Shown: piece after piece, positions 16,602-25,116 of the stretch
How the letters are laid out: each line of letters opens with the position of its first letter
How positions within the stretch are numbered: the stretch's first letter is position 1
Assembly: GCA_910584525.1 (NCBI GenBank)
Contig: CAJUAT010000001.1
Location: 28,788 to 92,787 of the forward strand
Direction of reading: 5' to 3'
Length of the DNA stretch: 64,000 bases
Origin: an uncultured Muribaculaceae bacterium
Lineage (GTDB): Bacteria; Bacteroidota; Bacteroidia; Bacteroidales; Muribaculaceae
Position numbers and translations under genes: made by a program
The notes under the pieces: generated by a model
What the model was told of the DNA's origin: nothing
Databases searched by the model: none
Seen by the model: only the letters and a program-made list of their open reading frames with translations

Positions 16602-19600
16602 TGCGCTGTCACTGCAAGACGATTAGTCTGCGAGGTCCATTGGCCACGGGCGGTACGCACCAGTGCCTTGTAGAGGTATATGCCCCGGGGCACCCTGTTG
16701 CCGCTCTTGTCGCAGAGATTCCAGTATGTTTTCAGCGAGCCGTCGCTCGACGTGCTCGTTTTCGCCGACGATTCCCATACCACACGGCCGTTGAGGTCGT
16801 AGACCCACAGTTCGCTGTTCATCTCCGTGTTGGGCATGTCGATGCGTATGTTGAAGTTCACGCCCGAAGTTGCCGGATTGCAATCGGTGCTCAGACTCAC
16901 GATATACGGCTCGGCGGTGGCGTTGACGTTGAAGTCTATCGAGCTGCGCGTGGAGTTGTTGAGATTGTCCCAGACCTCGAGGGTAAGGGTATGGGGACCG
17001 GGAGTCACGTCGGTCAGCCCGTACATCAGGGTGCCTCCCTGGCCGTCGGCATCCTGCGTGAAGCACTGGGCCACATCATCGTAGGGAGTGGCGCCGTCGA
17101 GACGCAGAGATATCTTGTGTCCCACGCCCGCATCGGAGATGTTGATTCCCGACGGGTCGGTGAACCGTGCGAACACCACCGGGCTGGCGTTGACCATCCC
17201 GCCAGGCTCGAAGTCCTCGCCGTTGAGACGGAAATATTCTATGGATGGGCCCACGGTGTCGGTGGATACTTCGGAGTTGAAGCCGTAGACGTAGAAGCGA
17301 GAAGAGGAGCCGTTAGCCTCGCGGCGAGTGCTGTCGCAGGCGTAGGCCGACAGCAGCGCCGGCGAATAGTTGTTGCTGATTTCCATCGGCACCTTTATGC
17401 TGGCGTTCCATTTGCCGCCCTGCACCTTGGCCGTGCACGTGGCCAGCCGGTTCTTGCGGTCGTTGTAGATTTCCTTCTGGCCGTTGTTGCCGTTGCCGTA
17501 GGTCTCGATCACCGACTCGGCGTCATAGAGCTGCAGGAAGAGGTCGCCGTTGAAGTCGAAGGGGTTGCCGTCGGGGTCGAGGAGCTCTCCCGACACGCGC
17601 ATCACCGACCCTCCCGGCACCTCGGGCAGCGAGTCTCGGAGGCTTATGTCGTTGATTCTGTCGATGTTCACCCGGTATTTGATGTTGTTGAGGCGCATCG
17701 CCGGGTCGCCCATGAAAGCATAGCGGAGCTTGTTGCCGTCGTTGGCGTAGGCATTTTTGCCGTCGCGGTATACGAGACCCAAGGGACGCGGACGGCCATC
17801 CTCGCCGAGCTTGAACATCTCGTCGCATGTGTAGCGGTTGAGGGGGCCGTTGGAGTCGATGTATACGGTACGTGTGGCGGCTATCATTCCGCAGACGCCC
17901 GCGTCGGGGTTGAGCATCAGCACCTCGCCGCCCGACTTCCCGGCCTCATCCCATGGCAGGAATCGGCATGTCGCCGCATAGATGAACGTCAGATTCTTGT
18001 TGGTCATGTTCTGGATCTGCTGCCATGTGAACAGATTCTCATGACCCCAGGAGGTGGCCGAAGCATGGCCTATGTAGTTGGTGAAGATCACGCCGCTGTT
18101 GTAGTTCGACATCATCCTTTCCGTGGCGGCGGGATAGCTCTTGCCGGTGGCGGAGTTGACCAGCGTGTACGAGTCGAGGTACACGCGGTCGTAGAGGTAG
18201 TCGTCGCCGTTGCCGTGACGGCGGTAGCTGTTGTAGCAGTCCTGGGCCTGGTTGAAATGGGCGCTGGAGTCGCCGTCGTCGGCGATGATCATGATCTTGT
18301 TGCGCCACGACCCCAAGTCGGCATTGCGGGTGTGGTTCACGATCTTCTTGGCCATGGCCATGGCCTCGGTGGCGCTCGTGACAGGTATGCGTCCCACGGC
18401 CACATGGATATTCTCGCGGTAGAGGTAGAAATTCTCGGCCTCCACGTCGCGGAGCATGCCTATGTAGTCGTCGTTGGAATAGGAGGAGGTCTCGTTGTTG
18501 CCTTCGGGCGACTGCCATATGGGCAGCGGGTCGTAGCCCGCGTTGCGTATGTCGCCCTTGAGCTTGTTGTCGAAGGTGGGCTTGCCCATCAGCAGACAGA
18601 ACTGGGTGCGGCCCTTGCTGCGGTCGTGCCACATCTTCAGCAGCTTGCGGAAGGCGCTGACATCCTTCTTGCCCCCAGAAAACTCGTTGTATATTTCCTG
18701 TGGTTCGAGCACCGTTACGGTCATGCCGTCATCCTTGATATGCATGTCGGCTATCATGTTGGCGGCATCGCGGTAATCATGCTGCGTGATTATCAGCATG
18801 TCGGGGGCTTCCATGCCGTGGAGGTCCTGATTGGCTACCTTACGGCCCCCCTTGGCTGCCGCCGTGACATCCCCGGGGTTGAACACCACATATTCGCGGT
18901 AGTCGTTATGGGGAGAGGCCAGCAGGGCCTTGTTGCCTTCGAGACGGTATTTCACGATCGAGGGGCGCCCGGGGTTGGTCACGTCCCATATCTGCGTGCC
19001 GGCGCTGCACCCCGTGATCTCCAGCACATCGTCGCTGCCGAACTTGCCTCGTATCAGCAGCTCCTTGTCGAGAACCATATCGCGCGTGTAGAATACCCGG
19101 ATGTAGTCGAGACATGCCAGGTAGAGCACGCCGTTGTAATTATATTCTATGTTTAGGTCGAGGTCGTTGCCGCTCACGGGCACGGTGCGCGTCGACATGC
19201 CGAAGAGCCCGTAGTTGTTGTTGTTCGTGGAACTGAGGGAATCGCTGTATAGACGGGGAAGGGAGGTGCCGTTGGCTTTCAGACGGATAGCAGATCCGCC
19301 CCCAACCGTCTTGGCGGCGAAGCGCGTCTCTATGGTCACGTTGTCGTCGGTCTTGCCGGGGAGCTTGAACTTGAAGCTGCGGCTCTTTGTGGCGCGGAAG
19401 TCCTCGCCGACATATATCCTTCCCGACTCGCCGTAATGCTCGCGTTCATCCTCATGGAGCAGTGCGGCCTGAAAGGTGGTGATGCGGTTGCCGGTGCCCG
19501 CGCCGCTCATGTCGGTCTCGGGTACCGTCAGGCCTGTATCCCTGTCGCTCAGAAAATATACTATATCCTCGCTGTAGGCATGCTGCTGATGGGTGGGGGT

Positions 19601-19978
19601 GCTGTTGGCGCCGGTTAAATTCCATGTCACGTTGCCATGTGCATAGAAGGCTATACCCTTGTCGGTTTTCACGGAGGGTTGCAGGGTGAGGTCGTCGGCC
19701 ATGTCGAGGGTGAGGCCTTCGGATACCGGAGCGCCGCCCGTGCCGTAGACACGTACCTTCGACGGGTCGCTGAAGCCCAGATTGCGGAGCACTGCGTCGG
19801 TGACGATGTGCATACCCTCCTCCGTGCAGGTCACCGTGGCCCAACGCCCTTCCGACAGCACAGAATGTTCTGCGTAATGTTTCAGCGGCAATGCCCTCAG
19901 CACCGCCGGATATAGCATTATCGCCGCCATGACAGCGACGAGCCTTATGATGGTCTTTGTATTGGCTGCTTGTTTCAT
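16598..19978 (-). CDS. Second C25-family peptidase with a T9SS type A sorting domain (PorU paralogue)
   Basis: A 1126-residue secreted protein with an N-terminal signal segment (about residues 8-30). It shares the PorU-like N-terminal beta domain: SVLSEGRWATVTC and KVRVYGTGG. A C25 peptidase domain has H638 in NYIGHASATSWGHE and C671 in AATCRFLPWDE, the expected gingipain/PorU dyad. The C-terminal 90 residues form a typical T9SS type A sorting domain with VYDLNGRVVWES and PRGIYLYKALV. It is therefore either a second sortase or an exported peptidase. Which of the two C25 proteins is the working PorU cannot be decided here; adjacency to porV favours the other. The stop overlaps the rex start by four bases. 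Confidence 0.9.
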   Translation of the reverse strand: MKQAANTKTIIRLVAVMAAIMLYPAVLRALPLKHYAEHSVLSEGRWATVTCTEEGMHIVTDAVLRNLGFSDPSKVRVYGTGGAPVSEGLTLDMADDLTLQPSVKTDKGIAFYAHGNVTWNLTGANSTPTHQQHAYSEDIVYFLSDRDTGLTVPETDMSGAGTGNRITTFQAALLHEDEREHYGESGRIYVGEDFRATKSRSFKFKLPGKTDDNVTIETRFAAKTVGGGSAIRLKANGTSLPRLYSDSLSSTNNNNYGLFGMSTRTVPVSGNDLDLNIEYNYNGVLYLACLDYIRVFYTRDMVLDKELLIRGKFGSDDVLEITGCSAGTQIWDVTNPGRPSIVKYRLEGNKALLASPHNDYREYVVFNPGDVTAAAKGGRKVANQDLHGMEAPDMLIITQHDYRDAANMIADMHIKDDGMTVTVLEPQEIYNEFSGGKKDVSAFRKLLKMWHDRSKGRTQFCLLMGKPTFDNKLKGDIRNAGYDPLPIWQSPEGNNETSSYSNDDYIGMLRDVEAENFYLYRENIHVAVGRIPVTSATEAMAMAKKIVNHTRNADLGSWRNKIMIIADDGDSSAHFNQAQDCYNSYRRHGNGDDYLYDRVYLDSYTLVNSATGKSYPAATERMMSNYNSGVIFTNYIGHASATSWGHENLFTWQQIQNMTNKNLTFIYAATCRFLPWDEAGKSGGEVLMLNPDAGVCGMIAATRTVYIDSNGPLNRYTCDEMFKLGEDGRPRPLGLVYRDGKNAYANDGNKLRYAFMGDPAMRLNNIKYRVNIDRINDISLRDSLPEVPGGSVMRVSGELLDPDGNPFDFNGDLFLQLYDAESVIETYGNGNNGQKEIYNDRKNRLATCTAKVQGGKWNASIKVPMEISNNYSPALLSAYACDSTRREANGSSSRFYVYGFNSEVSTDTVGPSIEYFRLNGEDFEPGGMVNASPVVFARFTDPSGINISDAGVGHKISLRLDGATPYDDVAQCFTQDADGQGGTLMYGLTDVTPGPHTLTLEVWDNLNNSTRSSIDFNVNATAEPYIVSLSTDCNPATSGVNFNIRIDMPNTEMNSELWVYDLNGRVVWESSAKTSTSSDGSLKTYWNLCDKSGNRVPRGIYLYKALVRTARGQWTSQTNRLAVTAQ

Positions 19979-20065
19979 CAGTATGGTTTGTCAATGGCGT
20001 TTTGTATGTCTGTCCTGACGGGAAGGCGCCATTTCTCCTATCACTAAACGATAAATGACAGGCGT

Positions 20066-21409
20066 TTATTTTGCTGTTTCGCGGAGATGGTTCTGCCAGG
20101 CTTCCCGGTCGCCGCCGAAAACGTTGAGGTCCACGTCGCCGATGATGCCGGGCACCTGTCCGCGGTGGTTGTACTGCCAGTAGGTGAAGGGTTCCGAGGC
20201 CGTGTCTTCGCTGAAGGAACATATCCATATCGGGAATCCGCGGAACGCAGGGTAGATGTACTTGCTGTAGCCGGCCTCGTTGGAGTAGAAGGTCACGCGG
20301 TATCCCTTCAGGTTGAGGTAATCGGTCATGTCCTGGAGGCGTGTCGTTATGGAGTCGAAGGGGATGCCGGAGGGGTTGCCGTGGTCTTCCACGTCGATGG
20401 CTATGCCTAACTCGAGAGGGCGTCCCCGCAGTGCCTTCAGCAGATTCTGGGCCTGGGAGGTGCCGTCGCTGTCGAAGCGGAAGAAGTGGTAGGCGCCCCT
20501 CTTCATGCCGGCATGGCCCGCCTTGAGGTAATTGAGGGCGAAGTTGGGGTCGCGGAAGTCGGTGCCCTCCGTGGCTTTCAGAAAGATGAATTCTATGCCA
20601 GCCGCGGCGGCGGCGTCAAGGTTCATCATGCCGTTGTGCGCCGACACATCGATGCCCCTGACGGGGAAGCGTGCCGGGTCCACGTATGGCGGCGAGGTGA
20701 TGTATTTGTTCCAGGCAGTCATCGCGGCTATCGCCAGCAGCAGCGTCACGGCCAGAAACCATATCGCCACCCGTATGTCCTTGCGCGGGCGGCGTTTGAG
20801 CAGGTGGGGTTCGTCGGCATATTCGAGGAGCTGGGCGTCGCCGCCGCTGTCGCCATAGGCGCTGATATATATGCTGTCGCGGTCGGCGATGATACGGCGC
20901 AGACGGTTCACCTTCTCCGCGCCTACGCAGTTGGGAGTGGCAAAGCGGCCTGTCAGCCGTCCGTCGGCTACTTCGGGGCGTGTGGCCAGCACCCGCGACA
21001 CCCCGTGCCGACGTGCCCACGGCAGTATCCATTCCTCAACGCTCGCCGAGTCGATAACCGTCTCCTCGCCACGCATGATGGCCATCTCCAGCGCCCCGCA
21101 ACCCTGCTTCCGCATGTTTCGGTCCACAATATCGGCGAAGCTCTCCCCATAGGCCTTGAAATCGGCATACGGCATGCCGCCGAACATATGGCCGAAAAGT
21201 TTCTCCTTGGCTTTTGAATTGGTGATGAGTCCTAACTTCCAGGCCAGGATGTGGGGCAAGGTGCGCAGGATGGCGAGATGCGCGGCATGTCGCCCGAGGG
21301 CGTGGCGCGCAAACAGCAGCAGCGTGTCGCGACGTGTCAGCGTCCCGTCGAAGTCGAACACGCTTATGCGGCGCTTCACGTCCTCTCTCTCGTTTCCTTT
21401 GGATGTCAC
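20066..21409 (-). CDS. Fusion: HAD-IB phosphatase - membrane helix - GH25 lysozyme
   Basis: A single 447-residue frame with two complete enzymes. Residues 15-205 are a HAD-IB phosphatase: nucleophile D19 and acid D21 in VFDFDGTLT, T143 in LATRPEV, K166 in VGAEKVNRL, and D187/D191 in YGDSGGD. Residues 212-233 are one hydrophobic helix preceded by KRRPRKD. Residues 250-440 are a GH25 (N,O-diacetylmuramidase) domain with D254 in GIDVSAHNG, E281 in FLKATEG, and D339/E341 in AIDVED. The positive-inside rule places the phosphatase in the cytoplasm and the lysozyme in the periplasm. GH25 enzymes cut peptidoglycan glycan strands; HAD-IB relatives act on phosphoserine, phospholipid or sugar phosphates. 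The start codon is GTG. It has its own promoter, divergent from parC. Confidence 0.88.
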   Translation of the reverse strand: MTSKGNEREDVKRRISVFDFDGTLTRRDTLLLFARHALGRHAAHLAILRTLPHILAWKLGLITNSKAKEKLFGHMFGGMPYADFKAYGESFADIVDRNMRKQGCGALEMAIMRGEETVIDSASVEEWILPWARRHGVSRVLATRPEVADGRLTGRFATPNCVGAEKVNRLRRIIADRDSIYISAYGDSGGDAQLLEYADEPHLLKRRPRKDIRVAIWFLAVTLLLAIAAMTAWNKYITSPPYVDPARFPVRGIDVSAHNGMMNLDAAAAAGIEFIFLKATEGTDFRDPNFALNYLKAGHAGMKRGAYHFFRFDSDGTSQAQNLLKALRGRPLELGIAIDVEDHGNPSGIPFDSITTRLQDMTDYLNLKGYRVTFYSNEAGYSKYIYPAFRGFPIWICSFSEDTASEPFTYWQYNHRGQVPGIIGDVDLNVFGGDREAWQNHLRETAK

Positions 21410-21432
21410 GGCTTTGCTATTGCTTTCTTATG

Positions 21433-21464
21433 CAAATTTAATACCATTGCCCAACTTTTCCAAG
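21433..21464 (-). promoter_or_regulatory. Promoter for the HAD-GH25 fusion gene
   Basis: On the minus strand TAAATTTG (21440 to 21433) lies 20 bases downstream of CTTG (21464 to 21461), a near-perfect Bacteroidota promoter. It leaves a leader of about 20 bases before the GTG start. It shares a 99-base divergent gap with the parC promoter. Confidence 0.7.
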
Positions 21465-21470
21465 TCCATT

Positions 21471-21501
21471 TTTGAAATCTTGACATTTTTCACTATTTTT
21501 G
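21471..21501 (+). promoter_or_regulatory. Promoter for parC, abutting the start codon
   Basis: TTTG at 21471-21474 and TATTTTTG at 21494-21501 are 19 bases apart, an exact consensus match. The parC ATG begins at 21509, seven bases after the -7 box, so transcription should start at or within a few bases of the ATG. Confidence 0.78.
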
Positions 21502-21508
21502 TATCATA

Positions 21509-24256
21509 ATGGACAAAGAACAACATAACGATATACCTACACAGCGAAAGACGGTTCTTGCCGGGATGTTCCGGGAGTGGTATCTGGAGTATGCCAGCTA
21601 TGTGATCCTGGAGCGGGCGGTGCCGCATATCGAGGATGGTCTTAAGCCGGTGCAGCGGCGTATCCTCCATGCCATGCAGACCATCGACGACGGCCGCTTC
21701 AACAAGGTGGCCAACATCGTGGGCAACACCATGCAGTACCATCCCCATGGCGACGCCAGCATCGGCGACGCCCTCGTGCAGCTCGGCCAGAAGGACCTCC
21801 TCATCGACACCCAGGGTAACTGGGGCAACATCCTCACCGGCGACTCGGCCGCCGCACCTCGTTACATCGAGGCTCGCCTCTCCGAACTGGCCACGGAAGC
21901 CGCATTCTCCCCGAAAATCACCGAGTGGACCCTCAGTTATGACGGCCGTAAGAAAGAGCCTGTGACGCTCCCCATGAAATTCCCTCTTCTGCTCGCGCAG
22001 GGTGTGGAGGGTATCGCCGTGGGTCTCAGCTCCAAGATTCTGCCGCATAATTTCAACGAGATTATCGACGCGGCCATCGACGTGCTGCACGACAGACCCT
22101 TCCGGCTGCTGCCCGACTTCCAGACGGGCGGCCTCATGGATGCGTCGCGCTACAATGACGGCGCCCGAGGCGGCCAGGTCAAGGTCAGGGCCAAGATTGA
22201 GAAAATCGACCAGAAGACGCTCGTCATCACCGAGCTCCCTTACGGCAAGACAACCTCGACGCTCATCAGCTCCATACTCTCGGCCATGGAGAAAGGGAAG
22301 ATCAAGGTGCGGAAGGTCGACGACAACACGGCGCGTGAGGCGCGTATCGTGGTGCATCTGCAACCCGGCGTCAGCAGCGACAAGACCATCGACGCCCTAT
22401 ATGCCTTCACCGACTGCGAGGTGTCGGTAAGTCCCAACTGCTGCGTGATCCGCGACAACCGTCCCGAGTTCCTGTCGGTCACGGAGCTGTTGCGCGATTC
22501 CGTGCACCGCACCCGCGACATCCTCCGCAAAGAGCTGGAGCTCAAGCTCTCCGAGACGCTTGAGCAGCAGATGGCCGCTTCCCTGGAGAAGATTTTCATC
22601 AGCGAGCGCATGTACAAGGACAAGGCTGTGGAGCAGGCCCTCGACATGGAGGCTGCGATAGCGCGTGTGGATGCGCTTATGGAGCCTTTCAAGCCCTCTT
22701 TCGTCAGAGAGATTCTGCGCGACGACCTCCTCCGTCTCTGGGAAATACGCATGGGAAGGATTCTGAAGTTCAACCTCGACAAGGCCGAGGAGAAAATTGC
22801 CCAGCTCGCTGCCGAAGCCGACAGGCTAAGGCATGATATAGAATTCATCGACGAGACCACGGAGCACTGGTACCTCCATATGAAGGAGAAGTATGGCGCC
22901 CGTTTCCCGCGACGCACCACCGTCCGCGGTTTCGACAGCATCGAGGCAGCGAAAGTCGCCGAGGCTAACCGCCGCCTCAATTATGACGCCGAAGGCGGTT
23001 TCGTCGGCACTGGCCTCAAGGAGGGCGAGTTCCTCTTCAACTGCTCAGACCTCGACGACATAATCATCTTCTACCGCGACGGCAAGTACAAGACTGTAAA
23101 GGTGGCCGACAAGCTTTATATCGGCAAGAAGGTGATACACATAGGCCTTTTCAAGAAGAACGACCGGCGCACCATCTATAACGTGATTTATCGCAACGGC
23201 AAGGGTGGCAACACATATATGAAGCGCTTCTTCGTTACGGGCCTTACCCGCGATAAGGAATATGACGTTACAAAGGGTTTGCCGGGAAGCCGCGTGGAAT
23301 GGATCACGGCCAATCCCAACGGAGAGGCGGAGACCGTGAAGGTGTCGCTTGTCGACGAGCCGGTGGAGCCGGGCGGTCGTCGGCCAAGAAATACCGAGGT
23401 TATCGTCAATTTCGCCGACCTGCTCATCAAGGGTAAGGAGTCGCTGGGAAATCTGGTCACCAAATTCAAGGTGAAGTCCATCACCCTCGAGAAGAAGGGT
23501 ACCAGCACGCTCGGGGGGCGCGAGGTATGGTTCGACCACGACGTGATCCGCCTCAACTATGACCGCCGCGGCGAGAGCCTCGGTATCTTCAAGGGCGACG
23601 ACAAGGTGCTCATCATTCAGAAAAACGGCGAATATTTCACCTCCTCCTATTCCGACAGCAACCATTACGAAGACAATATCCTTCGCATAGAGAAATTCGA
23701 CGCGGGGAAGGTATGGACACTTGTGCTTTATGATTCGGCGCTTGGCGCCCCCTACCTTAAGCGCTTCACATTCGAGGCCACGGCCAAGCCGCAGCGGTTT
23801 GTCGGCAGCGAGCCGGAAAGCCGCATCATCTTCCTCACCGACACTCCGGCGCCGCAGCTCATCATGCATTACGAGGATGCCGACCGCCCCGACACGATTG
23901 TCGATGCCTCTGACTTCATCGGCATCAAGAGCTTCAAGGCCAAAGGTAAGCGCCTCTCCCTATCGGCGATAGCCACCGTGGAAGAAATACCTCAGCCGGA
24001 AGCCGAAGCCGAAGCCGAGCCGGAAGCCGAAGAAGGAAAGAAGGCAGAAGGAGAGAAGGCAGAAGCGCAAGCCGAGCCGGCAGCAGAGCAAGCCGAGCCG
24101 GAGGCAGAAGAGAAAGCAGAAGCGCCGGAAGCAGAAGAAGAGCAAGCCGAGCCGGAGGCGGGAGCAGAGCAAGCTGAGCCGGAGGCGGGAGCCGAGCAAG
24201 CAGAGAAAGCGAAGCGGCAGCCTTCATTATTTGATTTCCTTGATGAAGAAGCTTAG
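21509..24256 (+). CDS. parC: ParC, DNA topoisomerase IV subunit A
   Basis: A 915-residue type IIA topoisomerase subunit that cuts and rejoins DNA to separate daughter chromosomes. The breakage-reunion domain includes YVILERAVPHIEDGLKPVQR, the QRR-type ILHAM segment and the catalytic Y119 in AAAPRYIEARL. A GyrA/ParC-type beta-pinwheel C-terminal domain follows after about residue 500. From about residue 830 the protein becomes an acidic Glu/Ala/Pro-rich tail with repeats of AEQAEPEAG, ending RQPSLFDFLDEEA. The Q-x-x-L-F-x-F string at 904-910 resembles a beta-clamp-binding motif. ParC rather than GyrA is chosen from the Bacteroidota sequence pattern (GNWGNILTGDSAAAPRYIEA). The next gene overlaps its last 14 bases. 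Confidence 0.95.
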   Translation: MDKEQHNDIPTQRKTVLAGMFREWYLEYASYVILERAVPHIEDGLKPVQRRILHAMQTIDDGRFNKVANIVGNTMQYHPHGDASIGDALVQLGQKDLLIDTQGNWGNILTGDSAAAPRYIEARLSELATEAAFSPKITEWTLSYDGRKKEPVTLPMKFPLLLAQGVEGIAVGLSSKILPHNFNEIIDAAIDVLHDRPFRLLPDFQTGGLMDASRYNDGARGGQVKVRAKIEKIDQKTLVITELPYGKTTSTLISSILSAMEKGKIKVRKVDDNTAREARIVVHLQPGVSSDKTIDALYAFTDCEVSVSPNCCVIRDNRPEFLSVTELLRDSVHRTRDILRKELELKLSETLEQQMAASLEKIFISERMYKDKAVEQALDMEAAIARVDALMEPFKPSFVREILRDDLLRLWEIRMGRILKFNLDKAEEKIAQLAAEADRLRHDIEFIDETTEHWYLHMKEKYGARFPRRTTVRGFDSIEAAKVAEANRRLNYDAEGGFVGTGLKEGEFLFNCSDLDDIIIFYRDGKYKTVKVADKLYIGKKVIHIGLFKKNDRRTIYNVIYRNGKGGNTYMKRFFVTGLTRDKEYDVTKGLPGSRVEWITANPNGEAETVKVSLVDEPVEPGGRRPRNTEVIVNFADLLIKGKESLGNLVTKFKVKSITLEKKGTSTLGGREVWFDHDVIRLNYDRRGESLGIFKGDDKVLIIQKNGEYFTSSYSDSNHYEDNILRIEKFDAGKVWTLVLYDSALGAPYLKRFTFEATAKPQRFVGSEPESRIIFLTDTPAPQLIMHYEDADRPDTIVDASDFIGIKSFKAKGKRLSLSAIATVEEIPQPEAEAEAEPEAEEGKKAEGEKAEAQAEPAAEQAEPEAEEKAEAPEAEEEQAEPEAGAEQAEPEAGAEQAEKAKRQPSLFDFLDEEA

Positions 24257-25106
24257 GCTAATAGCAGCCCTGATTTTAACGGCTGCTTCCGCTGCCGTCA
24301 CGGCGGCGGCCGTGTCAGCGGCGGAAGCCGCTGAAATCCAGCCAGCCGCCGCTGAAATCCAAGCGGAGGCCTCCGCCGCCTCAGAGCCGGAGGCCGCCAG
24401 GCCTATTACTTCCCTATATGGGCTGGAGGCCGGCGCCGCAAGCATAAATTGCAATTATCTCTCGCCGCTCCCTTATAACGGGCCGGCGGTGGCCTGGTAT
24501 GGCGCCTGGGGCAAGGAGATGCGACAGGCCCCCGAAAAGCTCGTGATGGCCTTCCGCGCAGGTGTGGAATATTCCAAGGCCAAGAGCCCGGCGCGTAATG
24601 CCTCCATGTTGGCTCTTACCGCCCGCTTCGGCTGGGGACCTTCATGGCGCCACCGCCTCCCCGACGGCTGGGAGATAACCGCCGGCGCAGCCCTCGACAT
24701 ATACGGCGGCATCCTATGGCTACCCGTCAACGGCAACAACCCCGCGCAGGCTCTCGCTTACGCCGGCATCGACATCACCGCCGGCGTCTCCTGGAAAACC
24801 CGTTTCGGACGCCTCCCCGTCACTTTCGCCGACCGCGCGTGGCTCCCCTCCGCAGGTGCTTTCTTCATGCCCGGCTTCGGCGAATCGTATTATGAGATAT
24901 ACCTCGGCAACCGTCGCGGCCTCGCTCATTTCGGCTGGTGGGGCAACGCCTTCGGCATCGACAACCACCTCACCATGACCCTGCATTTCCGCAACCGTCG
25001 AAGCCTTGTGATCGGCTACCGCCTGGATGTCAGAAGCTTCAGGGCCAACAATCTTACCAACCAATATGTACGCAATGCGCTCAGTGTGGCTCTCCAGATC
25101 AATTAG
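24243..25106 (+). CDS. Secreted beta-barrel-like protein of unknown function (DUF3316-like)
   Basis: A 287-residue protein starting MKKLRLIAALILTAASAAVT, a signal peptide, followed by about 30 residues rich in Ala and Glu and then repeated short amphipathic strands with aromatic ends (ITAGAALDIYGGILWLPV, LVIGYRLDVRSF). This is the pattern of a small outer-membrane or periplasmic beta-barrel. The opening of the mature part, SLYGLEAGAASINCNYLSPL, and the C-terminal HFRNRRSLVIGYRL resemble the Bacteroidales DUF3316 group, but I cannot confirm the family. The ATG at 24243 overlaps the parC stop, so the genes are likely co-translated. The next gene starts 11 bases downstream. Confidence 0.7.
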   Translation: MKKLRLIAALILTAASAAVTAAAVSAAEAAEIQPAAAEIQAEASAASEPEAARPITSLYGLEAGAASINCNYLSPLPYNGPAVAWYGAWGKEMRQAPEKLVMAFRAGVEYSKAKSPARNASMLALTARFGWGPSWRHRLPDGWEITAGAALDIYGGILWLPVNGNNPAQALAYAGIDITAGVSWKTRFGRLPVTFADRAWLPSAGAFFMPGFGESYYEIYLGNRRGLAHFGWWGNAFGIDNHLTMTLHFRNRRSLVIGYRLDVRSFRANNLTNQYVRNALSVALQIN

Positions 25107-25116
25107 CCCCCGACGG

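Noticed and set aside
16496..19156. An 886-codon open frame on the plus strand antisense to the second C25 peptidase
   Set aside because: Same reason: an antisense shadow of a well-supported protein with rex at its edge, and no recognisable motif.
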